Assembly: GCF_901933205.1 (NCBI RefSeq)
Contig: NC_044600.1
Span: 8,470,501 to 8,534,500, forward strand
Length of the DNA: 64,000 nucleotides
Reading direction: 5' to 3'
Source: Camarhynchus parvulus
Taxonomy: Eukaryota; Chordata; Aves; Passeriformes; Thraupidae
The translations under genes and the position numbers were made by a program. The stretch's first letter is position 1; each line of letters opens with the position of its first letter. Below, piece by piece: positions 1 through 11,222 of this stretch. Under the pieces are notes generated by a model. The model saw only the letters and a program-made list of their open reading frames with translations, ran no database searches and was not told the DNA's origin.

Positions 1-573
1 TTGCACATCCATGCAGTCTCTAGAAGAGCAGAAAGAGAATGCAACACCAGGCAATTGTTGATCCCATCTCCAAGGCACTGATTTCTCAAGCACTGAGATG
101 ATGCAGATTCATATTGAAACCAGAACAAAAAAGCAAAACAAAACCAGCAAAGAAAACTCCCCTATGTTAGTAAAAATAAATAAATCCTCCTAGTCATTCT
201 ATCCTGGCCCCTATTTTTACAGCTGTGCTCATCACCTATGCACTCGAATTGAACAGAAAGTAAATTCATGAAATTTCACCACAGAGCATTTTCAAACCCC
301 AGGCTTTCCCATGCCTCACCAAACTTCCTGTGCTCCACAATAGCAGCACCTTCAGCTGGGACAAACCCCCTGAGTGCTCCATCTCTTCTCTGGCACTTAC
401 TGAGCCCAGCTCTGCCTCTCCTGCTCAGCCCACCTGGGGACAGGCAGGAGGGCCCATTAGAGAGCCTCAAATCCAACGTTCCCTACACACTGAGGCCACT
501 GAAGTCATGAATGTGACTTATAACACAAAGGTTTTAATCCAGCCCGGTGTTTTCATCTTTTTGGCCTCGCCAG
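1..573. other. Non-coding sequence, no gene seen
   Basis: No recognisable exon, RNA gene or transposon is visible. An A-rich patch lies near 121-182. Overlapping open frames of 66-82 codons occur on both strands between 268 and 578, but they conflict with one another and resemble no protein family. I treat them as chance frames. Confidence 0.7.
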
Positions 574-613
574 AATAAATAAATAAATAAATAAATAAAT
601 AAATACATACATA
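574..613. repeat. (AATA)n microsatellite
   Basis: About eight uninterrupted AATA units run from 574 to 605 and decay into CATA-like units up to about 613. There is no recognisable SINE or LINE body directly upstream, so this is a simple tandem repeat and not a clear retrotransposon tail. A tract of this purity is likely to vary in length between individuals. Confidence 0.95.
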
Positions 614-3264
614 ATCCAAACACTGAGATGGGACATCTTTATCTTTTGAAGTCTACATGCAGTTACATCCAGCTCTTAGAGCCCAGTTCATGGGGAAAAC
701 AAAAATCCTTACTTTGGACTCAATATAAACATCAACTTTTCATTCAAATGCTGTCCTAAGAAAGAGTACAAGAAATCAGATGTTTATGTGATTCTTTTGT
801 CAATCTTACAAGACCAAAAGACATGAGACGAGGAATGATGACAAACAAGCCATGGAAGTGTCCCAGATATGCAGGACATTGTCTCACTAATAAAATGAAG
901 TCAGTAGATCATTATCCAGCATCCCCAATGTTTCAGCCCTGCCTGAAGAAGCAGTCTTGAGAGGAGCTGTTCACAAGCCTCATTTCAGCAATGAAAATCC
1001 TGACAGACATGAGAAGGCAAATGTCACACAGCCAGTCAGGCTGCTAAAGGCCTCTTCCCTTGATGCTCTGAATAAATACATCCACATTGCTATTTCTGTT
1101 TCATAGGAAGGGTATGAAGTTGTGAAGCAGGGAGAGCCTGCACTGCTAGGACACGTTAGCAGGCTGTGTGCCAGGCAGGCAGCTCAGCACAGACACAGCC
1201 AGGAGATCAGGACCCAGCAGCTGGGAGAATTTCAAAGCAGACATCATCTACTGGGATGGGTGGTTTCCAGCAGCTCCTCTGCTTCAGCACAGAGCCAACT
1301 GCTGGGCCAGCTCAGGCCCTGCTTTCCGAAGAACCCACTGACCCACTAAGGGAACAGCAGGAGAAAGGCTGAAACTACCACAGGAAGGACAGGAACAGTT
1401 TCCATTTTTGTTTAAATCACCCACTTCATCAGTGGCAAAAGTGCCCCAGGCTGCATGGAGCATATTTAAGTGCCAGCCCCTGCAAGCACCAAGCACAATG
1501 AGAGAGGAAGGAACAGCAAGGGAAGTGCCAGGGCTCTGTGTGCTGGGAGGGCTGCAGGGACACTGGCAAGAAGGTTCCTGGCCCCTCATCCATGAAACAG
1601 GGAACAACACAACCATGGGGACATCTCAGCCAGAGCCACATGAGAGCACTTCTATAGGAAAAACAAAACCTGACACACAGAAAACAGGTTTTTGTCACAC
1701 AGCTGTTGCTTGCAAACATGTTGGTAATCCATCACAATAGTCTAGCCCCAGATGGACTGAGACTGAGATGGGAAAGCTTATCTTTCCTTCAGCATTTGTG
1801 TACCACAGCATCATGCCCCACCCCACTGGGCTTCTCAAACACTGCCTGAGCTTTCCTTGATGTTGCTCAGCCTCCTGATGTCAATGAAAGAACCTGTGTA
1901 TTGATTAAAGCTACCTCAGGAGAGCCAGGGTCCTTATGGCACATGTTTTGAGTTACAGAACTTACAGGTGAGGATAACAACCCCTTGGCATTTCACAGCT
2001 AGCCAAGCATCTAACAAGGGGTCAGCAGGCTCCTCTGTCACTCAGCCAACCATACTGACAGCCTTGCTTTAAAGGCACTTCTCTGGAAAGGGTTTGGCAG
2101 CACATAAAAGTGACACGGCAGTATGTGCTTCCCTCCAGGCTCTGGTCAGATCACACAGTGCCTGGTTTTAGAGAAAAACAGGTGTTGCACAATAAAACCT
2201 CTGAGGCAGCAAATAATTCAGATGTGATTGATGCCTCTCCAGGCATCATGATCAAAAAAGTGTCTACACCAATGCAAGTGAAAGGTAGCAGCAGCAAGGG
2301 GACATTGTCTTCTACTCACAGCAGCATCTGCACTGCTTCAGTGGAGCCCAACTGGTCCCATTGCTCCCAGATGGAGATCACCAGGTCCCTCTTCCCTGTG
2401 GAAGGGGATGCTTCTGCACCAGCAGGTTTTGCCACATCCTCTGAAGATCTTACATGGAACACAGAGTTCTACAAACTCCCTGCTGAAAGGCAGAAATCTT
2501 ACAGAAATCACCTTTCCTAAAATGACAGCAGAAATTCTCCTTCACCTCCTATTGAGGACTCTGAAGGGAAACATGAGCCCAAACCTTCCACCTCCCCAGC
2601 AAAGCTCCTCTGCAGATTTTGTCAGTCACCTTTGAGGAGAGTAAGAAAACCTGGTCTGAAGGGGCTGCTGCCAATGTAAAACAGAGATTTGTGTAAGCTG
2701 AGAAGAGTTTTCTATTTTAAATGTATTAATTCATACAGTCACAGGACATTGGTTCCAGACTACACCTGAGCCATCACAAACAATCACAGTAGGTCAAGAC
2801 CCAGCAGCAGCCCTGTCTCCACAATCACAGTTCACCAGGACTTCAGGTGGGAATTCCCAGCCCACCAGGATGAGCCACAGCTGCCCAGAGCCCACAGGGG
2901 CTCCCCCCTGTTATCTCCAAGTCAGCATTTGGGTCCCTCCTACATCCACCTCAGAAAGTAAAAAGGTAATTAAAAAGTGGGCTGACAGAGAGCCTGGGAA
3001 GAAAAGTGCTGAGGAAATTCAACAGGAAAAACAAATTAGATCAAGGGAAGAGGAGGGGAAAACATAAAACAGGCAATTGATGGCAATTTCATTAGTAAAG
3101 GTCAAAAATGTTTCTTTTACCATATCCAAAAATATCAAATTCTCTTGTGCTTAACCTTATAATGAATTAAATATTAGCAGTCAGCAACAGATGAATCTCT
3201 TTGGAATGGAAGTATAACCTGAGCATTCTTACAGTAATAAACTGCTGCAGTGGGTCCAAATTTT

Positions 3265-3303
3265 CTGTGAATTTTATTTGTGAATTGTTTCTATGAATTT
3301 GTA
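3265..3303. repeat. Degenerate 13-bp tandem repeat
   Basis: Three imperfect units built around TGTGAATTT or TATGAATTT follow each other at spacings of about 13 bases. The TTCTGTG/TTCTATG words recall the 8-bp tail repeat of CR1, but the CR1 body that should precede them is absent. I call it only a small local tandem repeat. Confidence 0.4.
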
Positions 3304-3923
3304 TTATAATGAATACACTGTATGCCCATACATTCAGCAGAGAAAGTGAAACCCTACTCTTCTGAAAACTGAAGTTTCTAAATGGAAATCGTTTTTACTA
3401 CTTAGAAACAAAGAAGAGAGACAATGAAAAATTCAAGGGAGTCAGTCAAATTAACCTTTTTTGATCAATGACTCGTTTGTAGGGACAGACACATTTTTAA
3501 GTTGTGAAATTTCTGATGTATGCAAGCCACCAAGGTTGGAATCAATAAAAAGTGAAAATAAAGTGGATTTGTGTAGACTGATTTTTAAAGCAAAACTATG
3601 CATTATTTATACAGAAATCTGCCTATAATGACCGGAAAGCAGATTGAAAAGTCTAAAGGTTTAGATCTGGGAGAAAATTTAAGACAAATCACATTATTAA
3701 AATGAGCTTTGATTAGATCTGCAGAATACACAAATCCAGTCTTGCTCATCTATAAAGTAATTTCTCATGTGTGTATTTCTAGGTTGCCGCATATGTACAA
3801 GTAAGAAGACCCTCTTAAAAGCAAGACACATCAAAGTTCCAGAAAAGGAAAAAAAACTGGACTCTGCAGGAAACAGAGCAAATTAACTACACAAGTAATT
3901 AATGTTAAATATTTACAGCACAC

Positions 3924-3939
3924 TTTTTTTTTTTTTTTT
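3924..3939. repeat. T16 homopolymer
   Basis: Sixteen consecutive T residues. It could be an antisense poly(A) remnant of a processed insertion, but nothing recognisable follows it and I see no flanking duplication. Slippage-prone; the true length may differ from the assembly. Confidence 0.9.
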
Positions 3940-5081
3940 GCACAAGGTACCTTTTTAAACATTTGGAACAGCTGCTTTGAATAGCCAGACTCCTACTTAG
4001 GAAAGCATGTAGGATCTGCAAGTGGTGAGAAGGCTGCTCTCAGCAGGGATGGGATTTCCAGCAGACCCTGAAACACTGGCTCTGTCTTTAACCCAGGGGT
4101 AAAGAACAGCCCATGACTCCAATGGAACAAATATCTGCAGCTTGGTCTTTGTCAGTGAGCAGTGCAGTGTGACAGGACAGGGCAGTGAAGCAGGGGGTGC
4201 TGAGCACCAAACCCCCACATCTGAGGCCTTTTGGCCTTTCCCAGTCAGACCAGCACTGATCTGGTCCCTCAACTGTGAGCAGTGTGACCCAGGCAATGGC
4301 AGCCCATCCTCACATCTGTGTTCACTGGAAAGGAGCTCAGCCCCTGCACTGAGTCCGTCCTACAGAGCACACCAGGACTGGGAAGTGGGGACATTCAAGG
4401 TTCATGTAAAAATACATTCCTGAACCAAACTGAAAGTGATGGCAGAAAGAATGTGTTTCTATTAAACACCAGTGTTTAAAGATAACTTCACTATAACAAC
4501 CAGACCATGTCCAGTGTTTCCCCAGCAGTTTAAATATAAAGCATTTTTCACTCTTTCATCTTGAACTGTACTTTGCCAGACCAGCTGATGCAGCTCCACG
4601 CAACAAAGTCAACTCGCTTCACTCCAACATAATTTGGTTGTCAAGTAATACTCTCACATTTTCTCAAATCTCTATTTAAGGAGCAAAACAAAAAAAGCAA
4701 CCCAGATTAGAAAAAGAAGTCTTCAAAACCTGCAGATAATACAAGATTTTATAGGGAAGAGGAAAATAGCAAGAGGAAGCTGGAATATAAAAAAATGTCA
4801 AGAAGAGAGCTTGTACAATTTCAACAACATCCAGCTGCAATTCAACCCCTGCTTCAGCTGTAATCTCTAAATCAATCCAGATCTGCCTAGAAATGTTTGA
4901 TTATCTATATGGGCCTAGAGTTATATACAACAAGTACAGAAAAAAGCAGTTTCTATCTCTTTACCATTACTGTGATTAACTTCAAAACTTATTTACCTTG
5001 AAAATACTCAAGGGATTGCAGTATTAATTATTTTTAAAGGACACTCAATGCAATTGGCAGCCCAGCATTGATGAGTATATT

Positions 5082-5093
5082 AAAAAAAAAAAA
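5082..5093. repeat. A12 homopolymer
   Basis: Twelve consecutive A residues. The partly duplicated word GGGACCTT occurs twice within about 20 bases just downstream. No transposon body is recognised beside it. Confidence 0.85.
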
Positions 5094-5545
5094 GGAGAAT
5101 TAATTGGGGACCTTGGGACCTTATTAAAATTTGCTCTTGACTGTAAGTTCTATGACCTTCTATGGCTGAACTTCTCCTGATGAGGCCACTGCCTTTATAC
5201 TTTAAGAATACCATTTGGTGGAGAAAAATCACCAGACTTTAAAGAGGTATACAAACACATTTGCAATACAAATCAGTAGTTTTCCAAGGAAAAAGATTAG
5301 AAAGACTAAAAGCTTTTGCACTGAACTCTGGACAAGGATCTGGTTCTTGTATGTCTTAAATGCAAACCTCCTCTCGAAGTACCACACTTAGCAAACCTCA
5401 GGAGGCAAAAAGGGCATTCACAAGGCTGACAGAAGCATCAAACTGGGCAGGATAATGGAAATCTGCACCCTTGCAGGTAACTAGACAGCGTATTACTCAT
5501 CTCTCAGATGTGCAGAAAAGGAGGAAAACCTCTCTAGTTCAAGCA

Positions 5546-5578
5546 GCCTTGTCCCAGGATCAAACTGCCTTGTCCCAG
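5546..5578 (+). repeat. 12-bp direct repeat, period 21
   Basis: The word GCCTTGTCCCAG occurs at 5546-5557 and again, unchanged, at 5567-5578. The intervening bases are not conserved, so this is a small local duplication or chance and not a satellite. Confidence 0.6.
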
Positions 5579-8500
5579 CAGTAGAAGAGCTGCTTCCAGG
5601 CTGGAGATGAGCTACACAGACCCTTAGCATGACACCAAAGCTCAGTTTCTCCTCCCACAATGAGCAGAGGTGGACACAGGCACCCTGTACATGGACTGGA
5701 GACACACTGCACAGGACATTCACACACAGAGATGGAGTCTATGTAGGCTCAGTGCTGTCCACACTGGTGATGCCTTTGCACTGCCCACCACAAATCTGAG
5801 CAATTTTCTTAAAAGCCTGTACCAATCCTACCTTTTCAACCAGCAAAACCCAACTGGCAAAATAAATTGGTAAATATTCATCAGCATTGTGGAAAACAGC
5901 TTTGACTGCAAATACTAACAAGATCTCTCTTTTTATCTCATCACCAGCCAACTTAGACAGCTCTATGGACAGAGAGCCCCAGGTAGCCTCTCAGCTTTTT
6001 GACATTTAAACCCCTGTTCATGTTTTATTCAATGATTAGTTTTATTGGGTTTTTTCCCTCCCCACTGGCCCCACACAATGAACTCCAAAAGTTTCAGAGC
6101 ACAGAAAAACATCTATCAAAACCACCCCTTACATGCTCTGTGGTGTTTCCAAACCTCTGTCTTTGACTACACCAAATCACTTCGATCCTTTCTGGAAATC
6201 TGAATTATGCTACACATCCCACCTGAATTAGGCACAAGATCAAAGAACTGGGAAGCACAGCCCATGCCAGGAGGAGGGAAGGCTTTATCTGTGGTACCAC
6301 AAGCTTTTTGATACTTGGTTTTGCTTCTTTGAACAAACCTCTGTGTTTTTATGAGTGGGAGAAAACACTTCCTTTTCTCAGCTAAACTAAACTAATCTCA
6401 CCAGTCTTACCAGTTTTATTTTAAAAATCTGGCCATTTTGCTAGCTTTGACTACTGGAAATCTGCCTCGTAGCAGTTAAAATAGTGGTTCTTTTACAGTA
6501 AAAATCTCAAATCAAAAGTCTAGAGTCCTGTTGCTTGCTGGGGAACTCCTCCGACCCATGTCACAGGCCAGGGCTTCCATCTTTGGCAACACTTGCACAG
6601 CTTTGTTTATTGCAGGGGCTTTCTGAGTATCACCATCCAGGACCTCTCTATTCCCCTGAAGAAAAACTTCACACATTCCCCAGGATTTCTGCCTCATGAT
6701 GGTTTTTTTAAATTCATTTCTCTCCTCTCAATGTCAGCAGTGTCAATTCTGACCCTCATGTCAGCAGCCACCTGTTTGTCCATCCTCTTCTTCATCTTCA
6801 GTGCAACTGCAGGACGTGGCATCAGACTCTTGTGGCCTTCCACATCCTGGTGTCTGGGCTGGCAGAAACACAGGAAATTTCAATTTCCTCAGGGCACTCA
6901 TCTGTTCCTGCCATTCCCCAGTAACAGCTGAGTAGACTTTTGCAGGCTTCATTTAAAACCCTCGTGCACTCCCCAGCAATTTTGCTTGCCATGCAGATGA
7001 CTCCCAGAACACTTCTCTTAAGTGAACAATCACATCTTTGCTGTCTCTTCCTTTAAACTTTACTTCCAAATATGGGCAATTTTTGCTTCCACTTTGCACA
7101 GTGATGAGAAAATCTCCTTTAATATTTCCAGAGATAATACAGTTTCAGAAGTCTCTATACTTTTCCTATCTACCACTAGAAAGAGAAGCAAAAGGAGTAG
7201 TTCCCTGTCAGAGGGTCTGTAAGAGGGGTAAGGATCTTCTTTCTCTGTATTTGTGATAGGAATAAACCACCTGTAAAGTACCTGAAAGAATGTACATTTC
7301 ATAAGCAAAATATTTCTGTTCTGGATTAATGCTGGAAGGTAATGGGAGAAGATTAATAACACCCTTAGCTGCTGAGAAAAAGATTCTTTCTAACAAAAGA
7401 TTTAACTGAATTCTTTTTCCTGTGCAATCTTCAAATCTGTTTCAATTTCTCTCCCACCCCAACAGTTCTGGGGTTTTTTTCTTTTGAAGGAGACTCAAAC
7501 AGAAAGCAAATGTACATAATTCATGAGGAGACACATTGAACAAACTATTTTTAATAATGATACATAAGGCAGGGCTGTGTGCATGTAGAATCCACAACTC
7601 TGGGTCACATTTTAAACACACATTTCTAATCCAGACAACAGCTGGGAGCCACTGCCCACTAGGGACTGAGCTGATGCCTCACAAAGTTGCCTTTCTTGAG
7701 TAGTCCAAATAAACCTTTCCCTTGCAGCTGCTTCCAGGAAGCCTTTCCTTTCTCCTGCTCCTTGTATTCTGCCAGGGAGAAAAGGCTACATAGCAAGGCA
7801 GGAGTCACCCTTCCTCCAAATTTTTCCTGATTTCTTTTAACAGAAAAACAAGGTTATTGAGATACCTGGGGGTAAAACAGGCTGGTTAAAAAAAAAAAAA
7901 GGCAATCCATTTTGACCAAAACCTGACATTTAAGTTTCGTCTTTATTCTAAACGGGAGACACACCAAAACCCCAATCCTTTTCTTACAGCACTAGCACAG
8001 TCTACCAGAGCTGAATAGCTTTAATAAACACACATATGGTTAGAGCAAGATCATCTTCCAGCAGGCTCCTTCCCCTGAGACCAGCTGGAGATATATTTCA
8101 AACCGTGAAGGAAGCAAGCAGAGACTATCCTCCAAAACCCCTGCTAGGGGAAAGGAGGGCAAAAGGAGATCAATCAGGATGAAGGTAAAAAAGGAAATAA
8201 GAAACTGAGTTGCCCTTTGGGAAACATGTAATTACATCTCTGAGTTCCTCTGCTAAGCACAGGCCTGAGGCAGAGAGTTCAGGTCTAAGCATTTGCAGCT
8301 TCCACACAAGTTGGGCAGATAATCCCAAACTTTTCAGATTTATCATTATTATCAGCAGAGCTCCCCTCAGGTTCTCCACACAGCCAAAGGTTTCAGCAGC
8401 ATTTATAGGAGAGCTCAGGGAATGATCCCTCGGACCACACAATAGCAACAGAGGAAGGATGGGATGGATTAGAACTGACATTGTGCCAGAACTCAGCCTG

Positions 8501-11084
8501 GATGATGACCAAGAGAACTTGCTCAGAGAGAGGACAAATCTTCTTGGGCTTATGGGTGCAGGAAGTGTTAAAATTGCTTCAGAGAAGCTACACCTGAGAT
8601 GAGCAAATAACCAAAGAAATACAGCTAAAGCATCCACACTGCAGCCAGCAAAGGCAGCAATCCTTCAGAGCCCAGGTCTTTTCCAGCCTGGCATGAGGCT
8701 TCACCTCAGGGTGTGCTCAGCCCTCAGCTCTCACAGGAAAGGGAGCAGACCTGGGACCAACACCAACCATGCGCCACTGAAGGTCTGGTTGGCAAGTCCC
8801 ACAAAATTTGTAACCCAGCTTCACAGCTTGTGCCTGTCACCCACAGGCTGTTTACCCATCCCAAGTGAGTAGGCAGCCCTGGCTTGGATGGGATGCTCAG
8901 GCAATAGGATTCAGCCCAGCTCCTCAGACTGGCTCCACCAGCTCCCATCATAGCAGAACAAGACTAAATAAAAGCAAAATGCCCCAGGAGAAAAGTCCTC
9001 CAGAAGAGAACACAACCACCAAAATGGCATGGCAGGACCAACAGGGATCTGTGCTGTGGGTGGCAACAGCAGAGTCCCAGGACTACTGAGGCTGGAGGAA
9101 TGTGTATGACTGTGCCCCAGGCAGCTCCATTCACCAACATCTAGCAGCCCTTGGACTGCTGAGAATATCACAGCAGTAAGTAAAACGAGAGCAAGCAAAG
9201 GAGTTCATCTTGATTTAACTTCAGATCCTCATTTTAACTTGAGAAAATTCAATTAGTTTCTACCCAGAAGCAGTTTAGCTGCCATTGTTGGCAATCAATG
9301 GTCCCTAAATGCTGAGAAACTGGCAACTGTTCAATGTGCTGGCAGAGAGGCTTTCCTAATTAAAGATGTCACTTTTCCAGCTAATTTAAGTCCGCCATCT
9401 CTTGAAAGTACCAATTGCCACAACAAAATATGAATAGGAAATTGACTTTCTGTGCATCTGTTTTTGCAAAATACTTCCTCAGAGTCATATGTTTCAGCTT
9501 AAATGGTTTAGGTCACTTGCTGGGAGGCAATAGCAGAGCTTTGTTCTGCCTCCCGAATACCTCTTAAATAAAGAAAAATAAGCAGGGGTTCTGTCATCTA
9601 CAGGAATGAAAAAGGTATTTGTTGGCTTTCACAGCATCAGTGAGTTGTTCTGTACTCCATCCGATACTGATTTTGTTAGTATAAAGGAAATCCACACTGA
9701 GCAAGTCTTCTTATCTAAACAGCTTCCATTCCACTACATTCTTATCCACACAACTTCCCTGGGGATGGGGAAGTGCTGTTATTCCTGCTGGAAGGAAATG
9801 TAGAAGCACACAGCTGAGACACAAAGATTTTTAGATGTCTAACTTCCACTAAAGTCAAATTTCTGACTCACGCTATTATCTCCTTTCCATAATAGCTACA
9901 TAACATGCCTTTATTTCCTGAATCCAGCTATCCCAACATTTTAGCCAAACCGTGCATTTTTAAGACTATTTGCATTCTGGCAACAAAAGGAAAGCAATGC
10001 CTGTGCATTGCTGGGATGGAACTCCTAAGTTCAGTAACAGAGCAGCATCCTAACTTCAGCACAGTGCCTCCTGCATGGCCAGCTGTGCTCACTCCAGTCC
10101 TTCCTGCTGAGGACCCAAACTCAGCCCTGTTCTGGGTCAGCCAAGGGAGGGAGCACGAATCCCAGCAGAGTTGTCTTCATCAAAAGGACGTCTGACTCCT
10201 CTCACTCCTTCTAATTTCTTATTTTTTAATGGTCTATTTGTGAATCTTTTTAACAGTTTATTGTGAATCAGACAGAGCATTAAACTAGCTTTCTTTACTC
10301 CACAAGTCTCTGACAAACAAAGCAGTTAGAAGCAGGACTTGAAATCTTCTCCTTTTCCCCTGACCAAACATCAAAAATGCCACTGAATTTTGTTTTTGTG
10401 GAATTCTAGGTAAGAGCCATCCTTTGTTGAGTGCCACAAGAAATAAACCCCTGATCTTTGACTGGACTTAAGGCCTCATTGTTGTACACAACAGTTAAAA
10501 TTAACGTGGATGAGATGCATTCAACCACCAGGGTAGCTGCTCACATGAACATTACTGATATGAGGCTGTGTTTCGTAAGCTTGGAAATGCTGCCTGGCTA
10601 GGTAGACTTGAAGCAAGTCATACATTATTTATAATTTATTAAAATTTATTTTAAACAATTCCTCTCCCACACCATCATTTGATCAGCTCTGTTTACAGTC
10701 TACAACTGTGGAGCAGAGGCGTGCAGCATTAATTACACCACTGGGCTCTCCCACCCCCAGGTATGACAGAACAGACCCACACTTCCTTCCTGAAATGGAA
10801 ACCTCCTAACATAGGTAGGAAAGGGGGAATATTTTATACTTGTTTTCCCCTGCCAATGCAAGTTCACCTATTCCCACTGCAGTATGCCCCTTTGCCCCTT
10901 TCTGGAGCCCAGGAAGGACTTCTGACAGCAGCAAATTCTCTGAAATAAGGGACTCCACACTTCACTAGGGAAAGAGCATGGATACATTATTTCCTGAAAT
11001 CTAGCTCTCTAGAACAGCAGTTCCTAGGACTACACCTCCCTCCTTTTCAAAATGTGTTGGTTGAATTCCCTAATCCCAGGAGAC
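5579..11084. other. Non-coding sequence, no gene seen
   Basis: Unique-looking sequence. A 155-codon minus frame at 8170-8637 starts at GTG, not ATG. An opposing plus frame overlaps it, closing at a TGA just after 8590. A 95-codon minus frame ending at 8911 looks hydrophobic at its N-terminus but starts at TTG. None matches a known protein. A13 lies at 7888-7900. Around 9355-9430 there are TAATTA-type homeodomain core words, and 10610-10665 is A+T-rich. No RNA gene or transposon end seen. Confidence 0.6.
7888..7900. repeat. A13 homopolymer
   Basis: Thirteen consecutive A residues in unique sequence, with no recognisable retroposed body upstream and no clear target-site duplication. Confidence 0.85.
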
Positions 11085-11222
11085 AATCACAGAATGGTTT
11101 GGGTTAGAAGGGACCTTTAAAGATCACCTAGTTCCAATCCCCCTGCTGAGGGCAGGGACACCTTCCACTAAGCCAGCTTGTTCAAAGTCCAATTCAACCT
11201 GGCCTTGGACATTTCCAGAGTG
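11085..11222 (-). mobile_element. CR1 LINE fragment, 3' end
   Basis: The block beginning AATCACAGAATGGTTTGGGTT, read on the plus strand, is the reverse complement of the 3' end of the avian CR1 non-LTR retrotransposon, so the element is on the minus strand. It carries the familiar CR1 3'-UTR words (AGAAGGGACCTTTAAAGATCA, then GGCAGGGACACCTTCCACTA and CAACCTGGCCTTGGACA). Similarity fades after about 11221, so only about 138 bp of a normally 4.5-kb element remain, a typical severe 5' truncation. No coding capacity is left. The call rests on remembered family consensus; exact subfamily is not determinable by eye. Confidence 0.93.

Larger units (their letters stand above)
614..5545. other. Non-coding sequence, no gene seen
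   Basis: This is unique-looking sequence. The longest frame (2110-2520, plus, 136 codons) begins with GTG and matches no family I know. From about 3100 to 5300 the sequence is A+T-rich with scattered AATAAA-like words and homopolymers. No splice-site pair, tRNA-like arms or transposon ends could be supported. Confidence 0.65.

Noticed and set aside
8170..8637. 155-codon minus frame and an overlapping plus frame (about 8426-8599)
   Set aside because: The minus frame starts at GTG, the two strands conflict, and neither product resembles a known family. A frame of this size is expected by chance once or twice in a window this long.
8911..9198. 95-codon minus frame with a signal-peptide-like N-terminus
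   Set aside because: It opens at TTG, not ATG, and hydrophobic N-termini are expected on this T/G-rich strand. It serves as a warning for the 20470-20670 candidate.
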